Source of the DNA: Idiomarinaceae bacterium
GTDB taxonomy: Bacteria; Pseudomonadota; Gammaproteobacteria; Enterobacterales; Alteromonadaceae
Length of the DNA stretch: 33,497 nucleotides
NCBI GenBank assembly: GCA_002685255.1
Contig: NYWU01000037.1
Span: 1 to 33,497 of the forward strand
Direction: 5' to 3'
The translations under genes and the position numbers were made by a program. Positions 17,127 to 25,129 of the stretch are shown here, piece by piece (position 1 is the first letter of the stretch; every line of letters starts with the position of its first letter). The notes beneath the pieces are model-generated. The model did not search any database and had not been told where the DNA came from. It saw only the letters and a list, made by a program, of their open reading frames with translations.

Positions 17127-17600
17127 ATGCCCACTTCGAGCCTAAAAACTGAGCGCTTTAATTTTGAACGTCACGCGATTACACAGGTGGTATCTATCGA
17201 ACAACAGCTCTACGATGACCTCGCCTATCCTGAACTGTTGTTCTATCAAGCCGCACATCAATGGCCGAGCTTTCAGTTTATCTGTCGTGATGACAACGAC
17301 ATCCTTGCCTACGCCATGTACGCGCCGGCGGAAAAGTCCAATACATTATGGTTGATGTCCGCCGCAGTAAAGCCAGGTTGCCAAGGCCGTGGCGTGGGCA
17401 CAAAACTGTTAAGCGATAGTTTGCGTAGTCTAGATGAAGATGGGGTGACATGTATCCTTCTGAGCGTTGCCCCAAGCAACGTTGCCGCAATCAGCGTGTA
17501 CGAAAAGCTCGGCTTCGACGTTGTTAGAAAGGCTGAGAACTACCTCGGCCTGGGTGAACACAGACTCATAATGCAGAGGAAAATCACAGACAAGGATTAG
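17127..17600 (+). CDS. GNAT family N-acetyltransferase
   Basis: 157-residue cytosolic acetyltransferase. The acetyl-CoA pyrophosphate loop is seen in VKPGCQGRGVGTKLLSDSL (motif A), and a C-terminal motif B in NVAAISVYEKLGFDVVRKAENYL resembles RimI-type enzymes. AGGAG is 8 bases before the ATG. It is 11 bases from the LysR gene and 2 bases from the permease gene, so cotranscription is likely. The substrate could be an amine, amino acid or protein N-terminus; the sequence does not decide. Confidence 0.9.
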   Translation: MPTSSLKTERFNFERHAITQVVSIEQQLYDDLAYPELLFYQAAHQWPSFQFICRDDNDILAYAMYAPAEKSNTLWLMSAAVKPGCQGRGVGTKLLSDSLRSLDEDGVTCILLSVAPSNVAAISVYEKLGFDVVRKAENYLGLGEHRLIMQRKITDKD

Positions 17601-17602
17601 CC

Positions 17603-18835
17603 ATGAATTTTTTACAAGAGTGGGCAAATGCAGCACACACCAGTGTTGGTTTCTTTTGGATGGCGTTGTGGGCGTTCGCGCTCGGATATCTAATAAGTAG
17701 TCTTATTCAGGTCATGGTCAGTCGTGGACATATGAAAAGCCTGATGGGTGACGACTCAGCTAAATCGATGACACTCGGCACTTTTTTCGGGTTTATTTCG
17801 AGCTCTTGCAGTTTCGCAGCGCTTTCAACAACGCGCGCTTTGTTTAATAAAGGCGCCTCTTTCCCCGCCTCCATGGCATTTTTACTTGCATCCACCAACC
17901 TCGTTATCGAACTTGGGTTCGTGATTGCGATCTTCTTGAGTTGGCAGTTTGTCGCAGGTGAATATATTGGTGGCGTGTTACTTATCGCTTTTGCTTGGCT
18001 ATATATTAAGCTGACATCACCTACGGGTTTGATTAAATCGGCTCGCAAAAACGAAGACACTGACGATGAGGATAACTCAACAAAGCCATGGAGCGCTTTG
18101 CTGACACGCGAAACATGGCAACAAGTCGCAAAAAAATACCAAATGGAATGGCAGATGGTGTGGCAAGACGTGCTTCTTGGCTTCACTGCTGCGGGTATCA
18201 TTTCCGCCTTTGTACCCAGTGAGTTTTTTAACTGGTTATTCCAAGGTTCTGGCGCCAATGTCGCTGACGCATCGTTTTTCGAAGTGCTACAACAGACCAT
18301 TGTGGGTCCTTTAGCCGCGTTCTTCACCTTTATTGGTTCAATGGGTAACATTCCGCTCGCCGCAGTGCTATACGGTGAGGGAGTCGCCTTTGCGGGCGTC
18401 ATGGCGTTTATATTCTCCGACTTAATCGTATTGCCAGTGTTGCGTATCAACGCTAAGTACTACGGTTGGAAAATGGCGTTATACATTGCCCTGATGTTAT
18501 TCGTCTGTTTGGTATTAACCGCCTTAACGTTGCATTATGGCTTGTTTGCTTTTGACGCCCTGCCCGATCATTCGCAGCAACAAAAAATTACCGAACGTGC
18601 GTTCTTCTCGGTCGACTACGGATTCATTCTTAACCTGATCTTTTTAGCTGTGAGCGCGGGTTTAATCTATTTGACTCAGCGGCAGAAAAAGCAACATAAC
18701 CATCACGAACACCACCATCATCATGATCACGACCATGGTAGCAGTAACTCATGGCGCGATTATTTGATGAACGGTCTTTGTATTATTGCCGGCGTTTGGT
18801 TAATTGCAGGTCTGATACTGTATGGGACGCTTTAA
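17603..18835 (+). CDS. YraQ/UPF0718-type permease with histidine-rich segment
   Basis: 410-residue membrane protein with about eight to nine hydrophobic segments in two similar halves. The permease signature SSSCSFAALSTTRALFNKGASFPASMAFLLASTNLVIELGF (69-109 region) and the mirrored GFTAAGIISAFVP and IGSMGNIPLAAVLYGEGVAFAGVMAFIFSDLIVLP resemble the DUF318/ArsP-related family. Near the C-terminus (about 365-378), before the last transmembrane segment, lies a stretch of mostly His and Asp residues that should bind transition metals. ArsP-type members export organoarsenicals, but that function is not shown here. It is 2 bases after the GNAT gene and overlaps alkB by one base. Confidence 0.88.
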   Translation: MNFLQEWANAAHTSVGFFWMALWAFALGYLISSLIQVMVSRGHMKSLMGDDSAKSMTLGTFFGFISSSCSFAALSTTRALFNKGASFPASMAFLLASTNLVIELGFVIAIFLSWQFVAGEYIGGVLLIAFAWLYIKLTSPTGLIKSARKNEDTDDEDNSTKPWSALLTRETWQQVAKKYQMEWQMVWQDVLLGFTAAGIISAFVPSEFFNWLFQGSGANVADASFFEVLQQTIVGPLAAFFTFIGSMGNIPLAAVLYGEGVAFAGVMAFIFSDLIVLPVLRINAKYYGWKMALYIALMLFVCLVLTALTLHYGLFAFDALPDHSQQQKITERAFFSVDYGFILNLIFLAVSAGLIYLTQRQKKQHNHHEHHHHHDHDHGSSNSWRDYLMNGLCIIAGVWLIAGLILYGTL

Positions 18836-19464
18836 TGCCTCTGTTGGACGCGTCTGAACCCATTGAGTTTGCGCCTGGGGCATGGCTCTTTCCGAATCAT
18901 GCCTCGGAACAGGCTGCGGATATACTTGCGGCGATACGTGAGTGTGTGCGTCAAGCGCCGCTTCGTCACTTCATGACGCCCGGTAATAAGCCGATGTCAG
19001 TGCTGAGCAGTAACTGCGGTGATTTCGGATGGGTTTCGGATAGCAAAGGCTACCGCTATCAAGCAACCGACCCCAAGTCAGATAAACCTTGGCCTGACAT
19101 GCCGTCGATTTTGCTTCATGAAGCAACACAAATTGCTGAACAGGCAGGCTACCGGGACTTCATACCGAATGCCTGCTTAATAAATGTCTATAAGCCCGGT
19201 GCCAAAATGGGGTTGCACCAAGACCGCGATGAGTCCGACCTAAACGAGCCGGTCGTTTCTTATTCATTTGGCTTGCCCGCGCGCTTTATTTGGGCAGGCC
19301 AAACACGCACCGGTTCAAAGCAGCGTATTCCCCTTAATCACGGTGATGTATTAGTTTGGGGCGGACCTAGCCGACTCAATTATCATGGAATTGATAAACT
19401 CGTCGAAGGCACCCACCCGCTCACGCAACAAACACGTGTGAACCTCACATTAAGAAAAGCTTAA
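18835..19464 (+). CDS. alkB: DNA oxidative demethylase AlkB
   Basis: 209-residue Fe(II)/2-oxoglutarate dioxygenase that repairs 1-methyladenine and 3-methylcytosine in DNA. It aligns closely with E. coli AlkB: RHFMTPGNKPMSVLSSNCGDFGW, DFIPNACLINVYKPGAKMGLHQDRDE, HGDVLVWGGPSRLNYHGI. Iron ligands H128, D130 and H184 and 2-oxoglutarate arginines R201 and R207 (RVNLTLR) are all present. The start at 18835 overlaps the permease stop by one base (TAATG); the frame is open further upstream, but that part lies inside the permease and has no AlkB similarity. Coupling to a permease and GNAT is unusual, since alkB often accompanies ada. Confidence 0.96.
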   Translation: MPLLDASEPIEFAPGAWLFPNHASEQAADILAAIRECVRQAPLRHFMTPGNKPMSVLSSNCGDFGWVSDSKGYRYQATDPKSDKPWPDMPSILLHEATQIAEQAGYRDFIPNACLINVYKPGAKMGLHQDRDESDLNEPVVSYSFGLPARFIWAGQTRTGSKQRIPLNHGDVLVWGGPSRLNYHGIDKLVEGTHPLTQQTRVNLTLRKA

Positions 19465-19480
19465 TTTTTTCTGATCCTTT

Positions 19481-19500
19481 TACATACAGTCACGTATGTA
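19481..19500. promoter_or_regulatory. Dyad upstream of the PagL-like gene
   Basis: Perfect inverted repeat TACATAC-AGTCAC-GTATGTA, followed by a further direct copy of GTATGT at 19510-19515. It lies in the 64-base gap after alkB, 29 bases before the PagL-like ATG. Candidate operator or RNA hairpin. Confidence 0.38.
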
Positions 19501-19528
19501 TCATTACCTGTATGTGAGAGGAAGTAGT

Positions 19529-20056
19529 ATGAGCACTATCAAAACCGCGGCTGTCGCATTGGCAGCCGCAACCTTTTTATTACCTGTAAAGGCCGATGAA
19601 TGGCACGTATCCGCTTCGTATTCCACCGACCAATTGCGCGGTGCACGAGTCGGCTACCGCACTGAGAGTACACAATTCAGCTTTTTAGATTGGGCAGGCA
19701 GTCCGCAAGTAAGTCTTGAGATGGGGCTCAATCATTGGCAGGATTCAAACGACACGTCCGATAACATCACCGCATTGACCGTGTCACCTGTGTTCCAATG
19801 GCAATTGACCGAAAGCGCCACGCCACTCTATTTAGAGGCCGGTATCGGCGGTAGTTATTTTGATAAAACCCGTATTAGCGACCGCCGTTTATCAACACAA
19901 TTTCAGTTTGAAGATCGCGTAGGATTGTCTTGGCAGTATAGCGCTGATAGTAAAGCAAGAATTACAGTACAGTACTCCCATTATTCTAATGCGGATATCG
20001 AAAGGCCCAACGATGGATTGGACTTTTATTCGATTTATTGGGTACTACCTATATGA
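19529..20056 (+). CDS. PagL-like lipid A 3-O-deacylase (acyloxyacyl hydrolase family)
   Basis: 175-residue predicted outer-membrane beta-barrel. The start is the ATG at 19529, with GAGGAAG just upstream and a signal peptide ending near AAATFLLPVKA. The mature part alternates polar and hydrophobic residues as in an eight-strand barrel and ends in a beta-signal-like YSIYWVLPI. The PagL catalytic H-x-S is present as H151 and S153 in QYSHYSNADIERPNDG. At the position of the third PagL residue (Glu, 12 residues after Ser) there is D165, a conservative change. Family role: removal of a lipid A acyl chain, altering the outer leaflet. Activity is likely but unproven because of the Asp. Confidence 0.82.
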   Translation: MSTIKTAAVALAAATFLLPVKADEWHVSASYSTDQLRGARVGYRTESTQFSFLDWAGSPQVSLEMGLNHWQDSNDTSDNITALTVSPVFQWQLTESATPLYLEAGIGGSYFDKTRISDRRLSTQFQFEDRVGLSWQYSADSKARITVQYSHYSNADIERPNDGLDFYSIYWVLPI

Positions 20057-20079
20057 ATAGCTTAATAAAGGAGGCGATT

Positions 20080-20871
20080 ATGATTCCCCAGTTTGGTATG
20101 GGTACCTTTAGATTAGAAGGACAGGAACTCACCGACCTCGTTAGTGCTGCCATTGATATGGGTTACGAGCACATCGATACCGCGCAGTTTTACGATAACG
20201 AAGCCGATGTCGGTAAAGCACTCGCTCAACACACCAACAAGGACGTGTTTGTCACGACCAAAGTGTGGTATGAAAAACTTGCCTATCAAGACGTGCTTGA
20301 TTCGCTACAAGTGAGCCGCGATAAACTACAACGCGACACCATCGATCTTGCGCTGATTCATTGGCCCTCACCCAATGACGAAGTGCCTGTTGAGGAAACC
20401 CTAGACGCGCTGCAGAAAGCCCAGCAAGATGGGTTAATCAAGCACCTAGGTGTCTCCAATTTCACCATCGATTTGTTAAATCGTGCGGTTGCGCACGTGG
20501 GGAAAGATAAAATCCTCACCAATCAGATCGAGGTCCATCCATTCTTTCAAAACCATGCGATAACCGATGCCTGTAAGCAAATGGGTGTTAAAATAACGGC
20601 TTATTTACCGTTGGCAAAAGGCGCTGTGATGGATAACTCAGTGATGCAAGATATTGCTGAGAAACACAATGTCTCGCCGGCACAAGTCGCTATTGCATGG
20701 CAGTTGGCGAATGACTATGTCGCGATTCCGTCAACCACCAAGGTGGACCATTTGAAGTCGAATTTTGATGCGCAAAACTTGAAGCTTGACCAGGATGACA
20801 TGAAGGCAATCGCGGATATTGATAAAGACGATCGTCTCATCGATCCCGACTTCTCGCCTGACTGGGACTAA
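20080..20871 (+). CDS. dkgB: 2,5-diketo-D-gluconate reductase B-like aldo/keto reductase
   Basis: 263-residue NADPH-dependent aldo/keto reductase. Catalytic tetrad D33, Y38, K61 and H94 are in HIDTAQFYDNE, TTKVWYE and LALIHWPSPNDE. The cofactor segment IPSTTKVDHLKSNFDAQNL matches E. coli DkgB (YafB) closely, as does the C-terminus ending in DWD. The ATG at 20080 has a near-perfect AAAGGAGG at 5 bases, so upstream in-frame starts at 20038 and 20053 are rejected. Family substrates are 2,5-diketogluconate, methylglyoxal and other small carbonyls. It lies 23 bases after the PagL-like gene. Confidence 0.95.
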   Translation: MIPQFGMGTFRLEGQELTDLVSAAIDMGYEHIDTAQFYDNEADVGKALAQHTNKDVFVTTKVWYEKLAYQDVLDSLQVSRDKLQRDTIDLALIHWPSPNDEVPVEETLDALQKAQQDGLIKHLGVSNFTIDLLNRAVAHVGKDKILTNQIEVHPFFQNHAITDACKQMGVKITAYLPLAKGAVMDNSVMQDIAEKHNVSPAQVAIAWQLANDYVAIPSTTKVDHLKSNFDAQNLKLDQDDMKAIADIDKDDRLIDPDFSPDWD

Positions 20872-20884
20872 CGAGTTCGTAAAA

Positions 20885-20907
20885 GGCAGTGTGCGCAGCA
20901 CGCTGCC
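20885..20907 (+). terminator. Hairpin after dkgB
   Basis: Ten-base arms GGCAGTGTGC / GCACGCTGCC (one wobble pair) around a GCA loop, 13 bases past the stop. There is no T-run, so termination strength is uncertain. Confidence 0.5.
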
Positions 20908-20938
20908 TATTGAACATCGCTTACGTTCTGGCACAATA

Positions 20939-20953
20939 CAGTAAATAATACTG
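20939..20953. promoter_or_regulatory. Small dyad upstream of the scs cluster
   Basis: CAGTA-AATAA-TACTG, perfect 5-base arms ending 17 bases before the ATG of the first gene. AATAAT (20944-20949) inside it could serve as a -10 element. Candidate operator only. Confidence 0.25.
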
Positions 20954-20969
20954 AATAGTCAGCGGTGCC

Positions 20970-21341
20970 ATGACCCCCTTCTCCAAACCACAAAAGCCCT
21001 CTTTCATTGCGGTGTGTGTCGCACTCGCGGTGGTCTTTGTGTTGTGTTGGGGTAACCGTTTTAGTCTAATTAAAACCTGTCAGCTGAATGACCAACATAA
21101 TTCAGTCACAGCATCGTTCGACACGAGTAATAAGACGCCTCAAACGAGCCATAAACAGTGTGATCACGCCTCACACTTGCTAAAAGTCAGTCAATTAGAT
21201 ATCAGCGCAATGACATTATTTGTTGCGTTTATTGGCTTTGTACTCTTTTCCAAAAGCGATACGCCTGCACCTAGCTATGCGAATCGATTTGCAAAGCCCA
21301 AACGAAGGTGCCACACCCTCTTCTGCTTATTTCTGGAATAG
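20970..21341 (+). CDS. Small membrane protein heading the scs cluster
   Basis: 123-residue protein I do not recognise by family. Two hydrophobic segments (about 12-26 and 76-92) flank a loop of about 50 residues with two cysteines and histidines (KTCQLNDQHN, HKQCDHASH). A basic, cysteine-containing tail (KPKRRCHTLFC) follows. The ATG at 20970 has only a weak ribosome site. Position directly before scsB, in the same direction, matches the place of scsA or other small ORFs in scs-type copper-tolerance loci, and the Cys/His loop could bind copper. That role is inferred from context. Confidence 0.62.
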   Translation: MTPFSKPQKPSFIAVCVALAVVFVLCWGNRFSLIKTCQLNDQHNSVTASFDTSNKTPQTSHKQCDHASHLLKVSQLDISAMTLFVAFIGFVLFSKSDTPAPSYANRFAKPKRRCHTLFCLFLE

Positions 21342-21346
21342 CTTCT

Positions 21347-21373
21347 TACGTTTGCTTCGAAAACGTATTTTTT
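21347..21373 (+). terminator. Weak terminator or attenuator before scsB
   Basis: Arms TACGTTT (21347-21353) and AAACGTA (21361-21367) around a 7-base loop, followed directly by six T. It lies between the small membrane protein gene and scsB. The stem is AT-rich, so partial read-through would be expected. Confidence 0.45.
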
Positions 21374-21392
21374 AGCTATTTTAGGAGTATCA

Positions 21393-23369
21393 ATGAACAC
21401 AGCAAAATTTGTAGGCTACCTACGCTGGTTTAGCGTATGTTTAAGCCTTTTGATGTCACCGTTCAGCTGGGCACAGGGCTCACCTTCCACGGGTTGGTTA
21501 ACGAGTCCCGATCACGACGCGGTCAAGGTCAAACTTGAAGTGACAGGCGAATTTAATCCCGAAACCCGCGTATTACCGGCACTGTTAACGGTGCAGCTTA
21601 AAGATGAATGGAAAACGTACTGGCGAGCACCGGGTGAAGGCGGTATTCCACCGCGTATCGACTTGGCTTCGTCAAAAGGTATTGAACGCATCAAGTGGCA
21701 TTGGCCAACACCGAGTGAGTATTACGTACAATCCATTCGCACAGCCGGCTATAAACACCAAGTCACGTTTCCCCTCGAAATCGTTGTATCTGAAACAACT
21801 GAAAGTGCTCAGTTGGATGCTGTATTCACGTTATCGAGCTGCACGAATATCTGTGTGCTAACCGATTTTCCGCTGCAACTGAATATTGATGTTAACCAAC
21901 TTACGCCAGACAGCGAACAGAGCTTTGCGTTTGCACAAGCAATGAGTCAAGTACCGCAGCCACTCCGCAGCGCGGAGGTGACGCGCGCTGATTACAACGC
22001 CGATGATCAACGACTAACCTTTGAGGTATCACGCGCATCAGGTTGGGATTCACCCCAACTATTCGTGCACAGTGACGATAAACAACTTGATGAAGTGGTT
22101 TTTAAGCTCATCGATCAGCAGATGAGCGAAGATGGGAAGCGTTTAATCGCCCGCTTTAAAGCATCTCATTGGCTCGAGCTACCAGAACTCGTTAACCGAC
22201 GAGTCAGCATCACCGTAAATGACGATCCATTCGGTGCGGCTTATACAACACAACTCGATCGGAGTAAAAGCTCGACGACTAATGAGTCCCTCGACTCTAT
22301 GACTATTTGGGGGGCGCTATTCGCGGCTCTGCTGGGCGGTTTAATTCTCAATATGATGCCCTGCGTCTTACCAGTCCTTGGAATCAAGGTGCAATCTTTG
22401 ATCGCTAACAGCAACGCATCAGCGCGAGAGGTTCGGTATCAGTTTCTCGCCACAGCCATGGGTGTTATCAGCACCTTTATCGTTATTGGCACTCTACTCG
22501 GTCTGTTAAAACTGAGTGGCGTGCGGATCAGTTGGGGAATGCAGTTTCAAAACCCTTGGTTTATCGCAGTGCTGGCGTTCATTACATTGGCTTTTGCTAT
22601 AAATTTGTTCGGGCTTTATCAGATTCGCCTCCCGCAGTGGCTCAATCAATGGGCGCTAAAATCACAGCGTAGTTCCTTATTAGGTCATTTCAGTCAGGGC
22701 GTCTTTGCCACCGTATTAGCAACGCCGTGTACCGCCCCCTTTTTAGGCACAGCGGTGGCGTTCGCGTTGGGCGCGCCCATGTATTTACTACTGCTGATAT
22801 TCTTCGGGCTCGGTGTTGGAATGGCACTGCCTTGGTTGTCCATCGCGGCATTTCCACAAACCCGTAAGTTGTTACCCAAACCCGGGTCGTGGCTGAAATG
22901 GGTGAAGCCGATATTTGGTGCCTTGTTGCTCGCCACAAGCGTCTGGCTATTCACATTGTTAACACCGCATTGGTTAGAGGCATCCAGCGAATCAACTTCA
23001 GCAGAGCAAACCAGCGAACGCCCTTGGCAAACGCTCTCGTTTAAGACGATTCATCAGGCGGTTACGCAAGGAAAAGTCGTATTTGTGGATGTCACAGCAG
23101 ACTGGTGTATTACCTGTAAAGCCAATAAGCTTGGTGTACTTGAGCAAGAGCCGGTATACAGTGCGCTCGCAGCACCGGACCTGATTCGTATGCGCGGTGA
23201 TTGGACTGTGCGAAATGATTATATCACGGACTATCTTCGCGCCTATGGACAGTACGGCGTGCCATACAACCGAGTATACGGACCGGGCGCTCCCGAAGGG
23301 ATTGAGTTGCCCATCATCCTTACCAGCGATGCCGTAATGCAAGCCATCAAGGAAGCCAGAAATGAATAA
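21393..23369 (+). CDS. scsB: ScsB/DsbD-like thiol-disulfide interchange protein
   Basis: 658-residue inner-membrane electron carrier that passes reducing power from cytosolic thioredoxin to periplasmic partners. A signal peptide (SPFSWAQG) is followed by a large N-terminal periplasmic domain with C150 and C154 (SSCTNICVL). The membrane domain (about 303-525) has C323 (MMPCVLPVLG) and C445 (ATPCTAPFLG). The C-terminal thioredoxin-like domain has C571-x2-C574 (DWCITCKANK). All six cysteines of the relay are present. AGGAG is 5 bases before the ATG. It overlaps scsD by 8 bases and is followed by scsC, which fits ScsB rather than housekeeping DsbD. Likely role: keeping ScsC and ScsD reduced under copper or oxidative stress. 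Confidence 0.93.
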   Translation: MNTAKFVGYLRWFSVCLSLLMSPFSWAQGSPSTGWLTSPDHDAVKVKLEVTGEFNPETRVLPALLTVQLKDEWKTYWRAPGEGGIPPRIDLASSKGIERIKWHWPTPSEYYVQSIRTAGYKHQVTFPLEIVVSETTESAQLDAVFTLSSCTNICVLTDFPLQLNIDVNQLTPDSEQSFAFAQAMSQVPQPLRSAEVTRADYNADDQRLTFEVSRASGWDSPQLFVHSDDKQLDEVVFKLIDQQMSEDGKRLIARFKASHWLELPELVNRRVSITVNDDPFGAAYTTQLDRSKSSTTNESLDSMTIWGALFAALLGGLILNMMPCVLPVLGIKVQSLIANSNASAREVRYQFLATAMGVISTFIVIGTLLGLLKLSGVRISWGMQFQNPWFIAVLAFITLAFAINLFGLYQIRLPQWLNQWALKSQRSSLLGHFSQGVFATVLATPCTAPFLGTAVAFALGAPMYLLLLIFFGLGVGMALPWLSIAAFPQTRKLLPKPGSWLKWVKPIFGALLLATSVWLFTLLTPHWLEASSESTSAEQTSERPWQTLSFKTIHQAVTQGKVVFVDVTADWCITCKANKLGVLEQEPVYSALAAPDLIRMRGDWTVRNDYITDYLRAYGQYGVPYNRVYGPGAPEGIELPIILTSDAVMQAIKEARNE

Positions 23370-23862
23370 ATGGGGTCTGAGATTTATTAAATTACTGGGT
23401 TACCTTGTTGTCGCCGCCGCGATCGCCTTCGGCGTCGACTTGTATCGTAACAATAACGTACCCACTACGTTGCCCGACGAATTAACACTCACAAGCCTGG
23501 CTGGCGAACCGCTATCAATAGCTAAGATGAGTGAAGAAGAGCCCGTGCTACTTTATTTCTGGGCGACCTGGTGTCCCGTGTGTCCAACGGTCTCGCCGAC
23601 TGTGGACTGGTTAAGTGACGACTACACCGTTATTTCTGTCGCATTGAGATCGGGACACGACAAAAAGGTTTCCGCTTATTTACAAAGTAACCAACTCGAC
23701 TTCACAACAATTAATGATGATCGTGGTCAGATATCGCGGCTATTTAATGTGGGCGTAACCCCCACCATTTTAATTATTAATAACCATAAAGTGACCAGCG
23801 CCACCAGTGGCTTCACTTCGCCACCGGGGATCCTAGCACGCTTGTGGTTGAGCAAATTTTAG
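23362..23862 (+). CDS. scsD: ScsD-like membrane-anchored thioredoxin/TlpA-like oxidoreductase
   Basis: 166-residue thioredoxin-fold protein held in the inner membrane by an N-terminal segment (about 9-26), with the catalytic domain in the periplasm. The active site is C71-P-V-C74 in FWATWCPVCPTVSPT. The cis-proline loop is visible in VGVTPTILII. The ATG at 23362 lies inside the end of scsB (8-base overlap), indicating translational coupling. ScsD proteins are thought to receive electrons from ScsB. Gene order here is B-D-C, not the B-C-D of enterobacterial loci. Confidence 0.88.
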   Translation: MNKWGLRFIKLLGYLVVAAAIAFGVDLYRNNNVPTTLPDELTLTSLAGEPLSIAKMSEEEPVLLYFWATWCPVCPTVSPTVDWLSDDYTVISVALRSGHDKKVSAYLQSNQLDFTTINDDRGQISRLFNVGVTPTILIINNHKVTSATSGFTSPPGILARLWLSKF

Positions 23863-23887
23863 AATTAACTTTTAAGATAAGGAATTA

Positions 23888-24616
23888 ATGATGTTTAAAC
23901 GAATGACACTCTTTATTGGTGCCGCTTTAATGAGCAATGCGATCAGCGCACAATCACTCACCGATAAACAAGAAACGGATCTGGCACAAATCGAAACCAT
24001 GCTCCGCGATAACCCGCAACTTATTGGAAATATGCGTCAGGGATTAGAAAACTTTCTAGAGGAACAAAAAGCGCAAAAAGCGACCTACCAAGAATATAAG
24101 GACTGGCTTTTTGATACCTCTACACACCCTACTCTAGGCAATATTGATGCCGCGCATTCGATCGTCATTTTTACGGATTATAACTGTCCCTACTGCAAAA
24201 AGCTGGAGCCCAGTTTAGAGCGTTTAATTGAAGAATACCCATCGGTCAATGTCATTAATATCATTGTGCCGCTACGTCAGCGCTCTGTTGATGGTATCAA
24301 CACCAATGCAACTGAGTTTGGGCTGAGTGTTTGGTCGAATGCTTCCGATAGTTACTATGATGTGCATACACTGCTAATGAGCAAATCAGGAATGCATAAC
24401 GCAGATTCACTTCGAGCAATCGCCGAACGCACGGAAACACAAGCGTGGTTGAAAGACCCGCAAGCAAGCAAAGAAACGATTAAGAAGAATTTACAGACGT
24501 TTCAAGCGCTAGGGTTTCGTGGTACTCCTACCATCATGATTGGTGAACAGTGGATACCTGGTTTTATTCAGTATGGTCAGATCGAACAAATTGCCAAGCA
24601 AGAATTCGGTCTATAG
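23888..24616 (+). CDS. scsC: ScsC-like periplasmic DsbA-family disulfide isomerase/reductase
   Basis: 242-residue secreted thioredoxin-fold protein. A signal peptide (cleavage near SAQS, residue 22) precedes a charged helical N-terminal region (24-75), the part that mediates oligomerisation in some ScsC proteins. Then comes the DsbA-type domain with C100-P-Y-C103 (FTDYNCPYCKKLEPSL) and cis-Pro GTPTIMI. Two adjacent ATGs exist (23888 and 23891); AAGGA precedes both. It lies 25 bases after scsD and ends just before a strong terminator, so it closes the operon. Family role: copper tolerance and reshuffling of wrong disulfides. Confidence 0.92.
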   Translation: MMFKRMTLFIGAALMSNAISAQSLTDKQETDLAQIETMLRDNPQLIGNMRQGLENFLEEQKAQKATYQEYKDWLFDTSTHPTLGNIDAAHSIVIFTDYNCPYCKKLEPSLERLIEEYPSVNVINIIVPLRQRSVDGINTNATEFGLSVWSNASDSYYDVHTLLMSKSGMHNADSLRAIAERTETQAWLKDPQASKETIKKNLQTFQALGFRGTPTIMIGEQWIPGFIQYGQIEQIAKQEFGL

Positions 24617-24626
24617 ATTGCTTTCT

Positions 24627-24652
24627 AAGGGGCTCCTATGCCCCTTTTTTTT
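24627..24652 (+). terminator. Rho-independent terminator of the scs operon
   Basis: AAGGGGC / GCCCCTT arms with a 6-base loop and a run of eight T, 11 bases past the scsC stop. Confidence 0.92.
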
Positions 24653-24663
24653 GGCCTTAGTCT

Positions 24664-24969
24664 TTAAGCTAGATTCACCAAATAGCCGACAAGCCATGGC
24701 GCAATTGCACATAAACATAATAGACCGACTTTTTTCCAGCGAGCTTCTATATTACTTTTTAGACTGTAAAACACCGCCGCGTACGCAGTTACTATCGACC
24801 AGCCTATGTATATAAGTAACTCAGTCAGTGCCAACCCTAAATAGACTTCTCTCATCTCGCTGGATGACATTCCCCAACTGAGAATTAGCTGACCATAAAC
24901 GATGACGGCAACGGTACCAATAATAGCAATCAAAGGCATCGCATTCTTCTGCATAAACACTCGACTCAT
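24664..24969 (-). CDS. Small three-TM membrane protein, unknown
   Basis: 101-residue hydrophobic protein from the ATG at 24969, chosen because AGGAG lies 7 bases upstream; a TTG at 24975 would add two residues. Hydrophobic segments are near 13-32, 41-66 and 78-98, with short charged turns (SSSEMREVY, KSNIEARWKK). I recognise no family and see no cysteine pair or metal motif. It is transcribed towards the scs operon and divergently from the serine hydrolase across a 160-base region with no clear motif. Confidence 0.7.
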   Translation of the reverse strand: MSRVFMQKNAMPLIAIIGTVAVIVYGQLILSWGMSSSEMREVYLGLALTELLIYIGWSIVTAYAAVFYSLKSNIEARWKKVGLLCLCAIAPWLVGYLVNLA

Positions 24970-25129
24970 GTGCAAGCTCCTGTGTTATTAATTATACATT
25001 GTAAAACGAACTAAGGTTTTTCGAATCGAAACAAGTCGATACATTTATTCTGTAGCGACAATAATCAATACTGAGTAAAGTCGTGCACTCAAACGGCTTT
25101 CTTAAACGATTATATACGGCGATAAGCAC

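Noticed and set aside
17707-18450. Long open frame on the minus strand (247 codons)
   Set aside because: Fully antisense to the well-supported YraQ-type permease, with low-complexity composition and no family resemblance; a shadow frame.
18751-18834. Upstream extension of AlkB
   Set aside because: Lies inside the permease gene in another frame; family alignment and the TAATG junction support the start at 18835.
20941-20960. Possible CpxR box (GTAAA repeats) upstream of the scs cluster
   Set aside because: Only one GTAAA half is present; the second half at the required 5-base spacing is absent.
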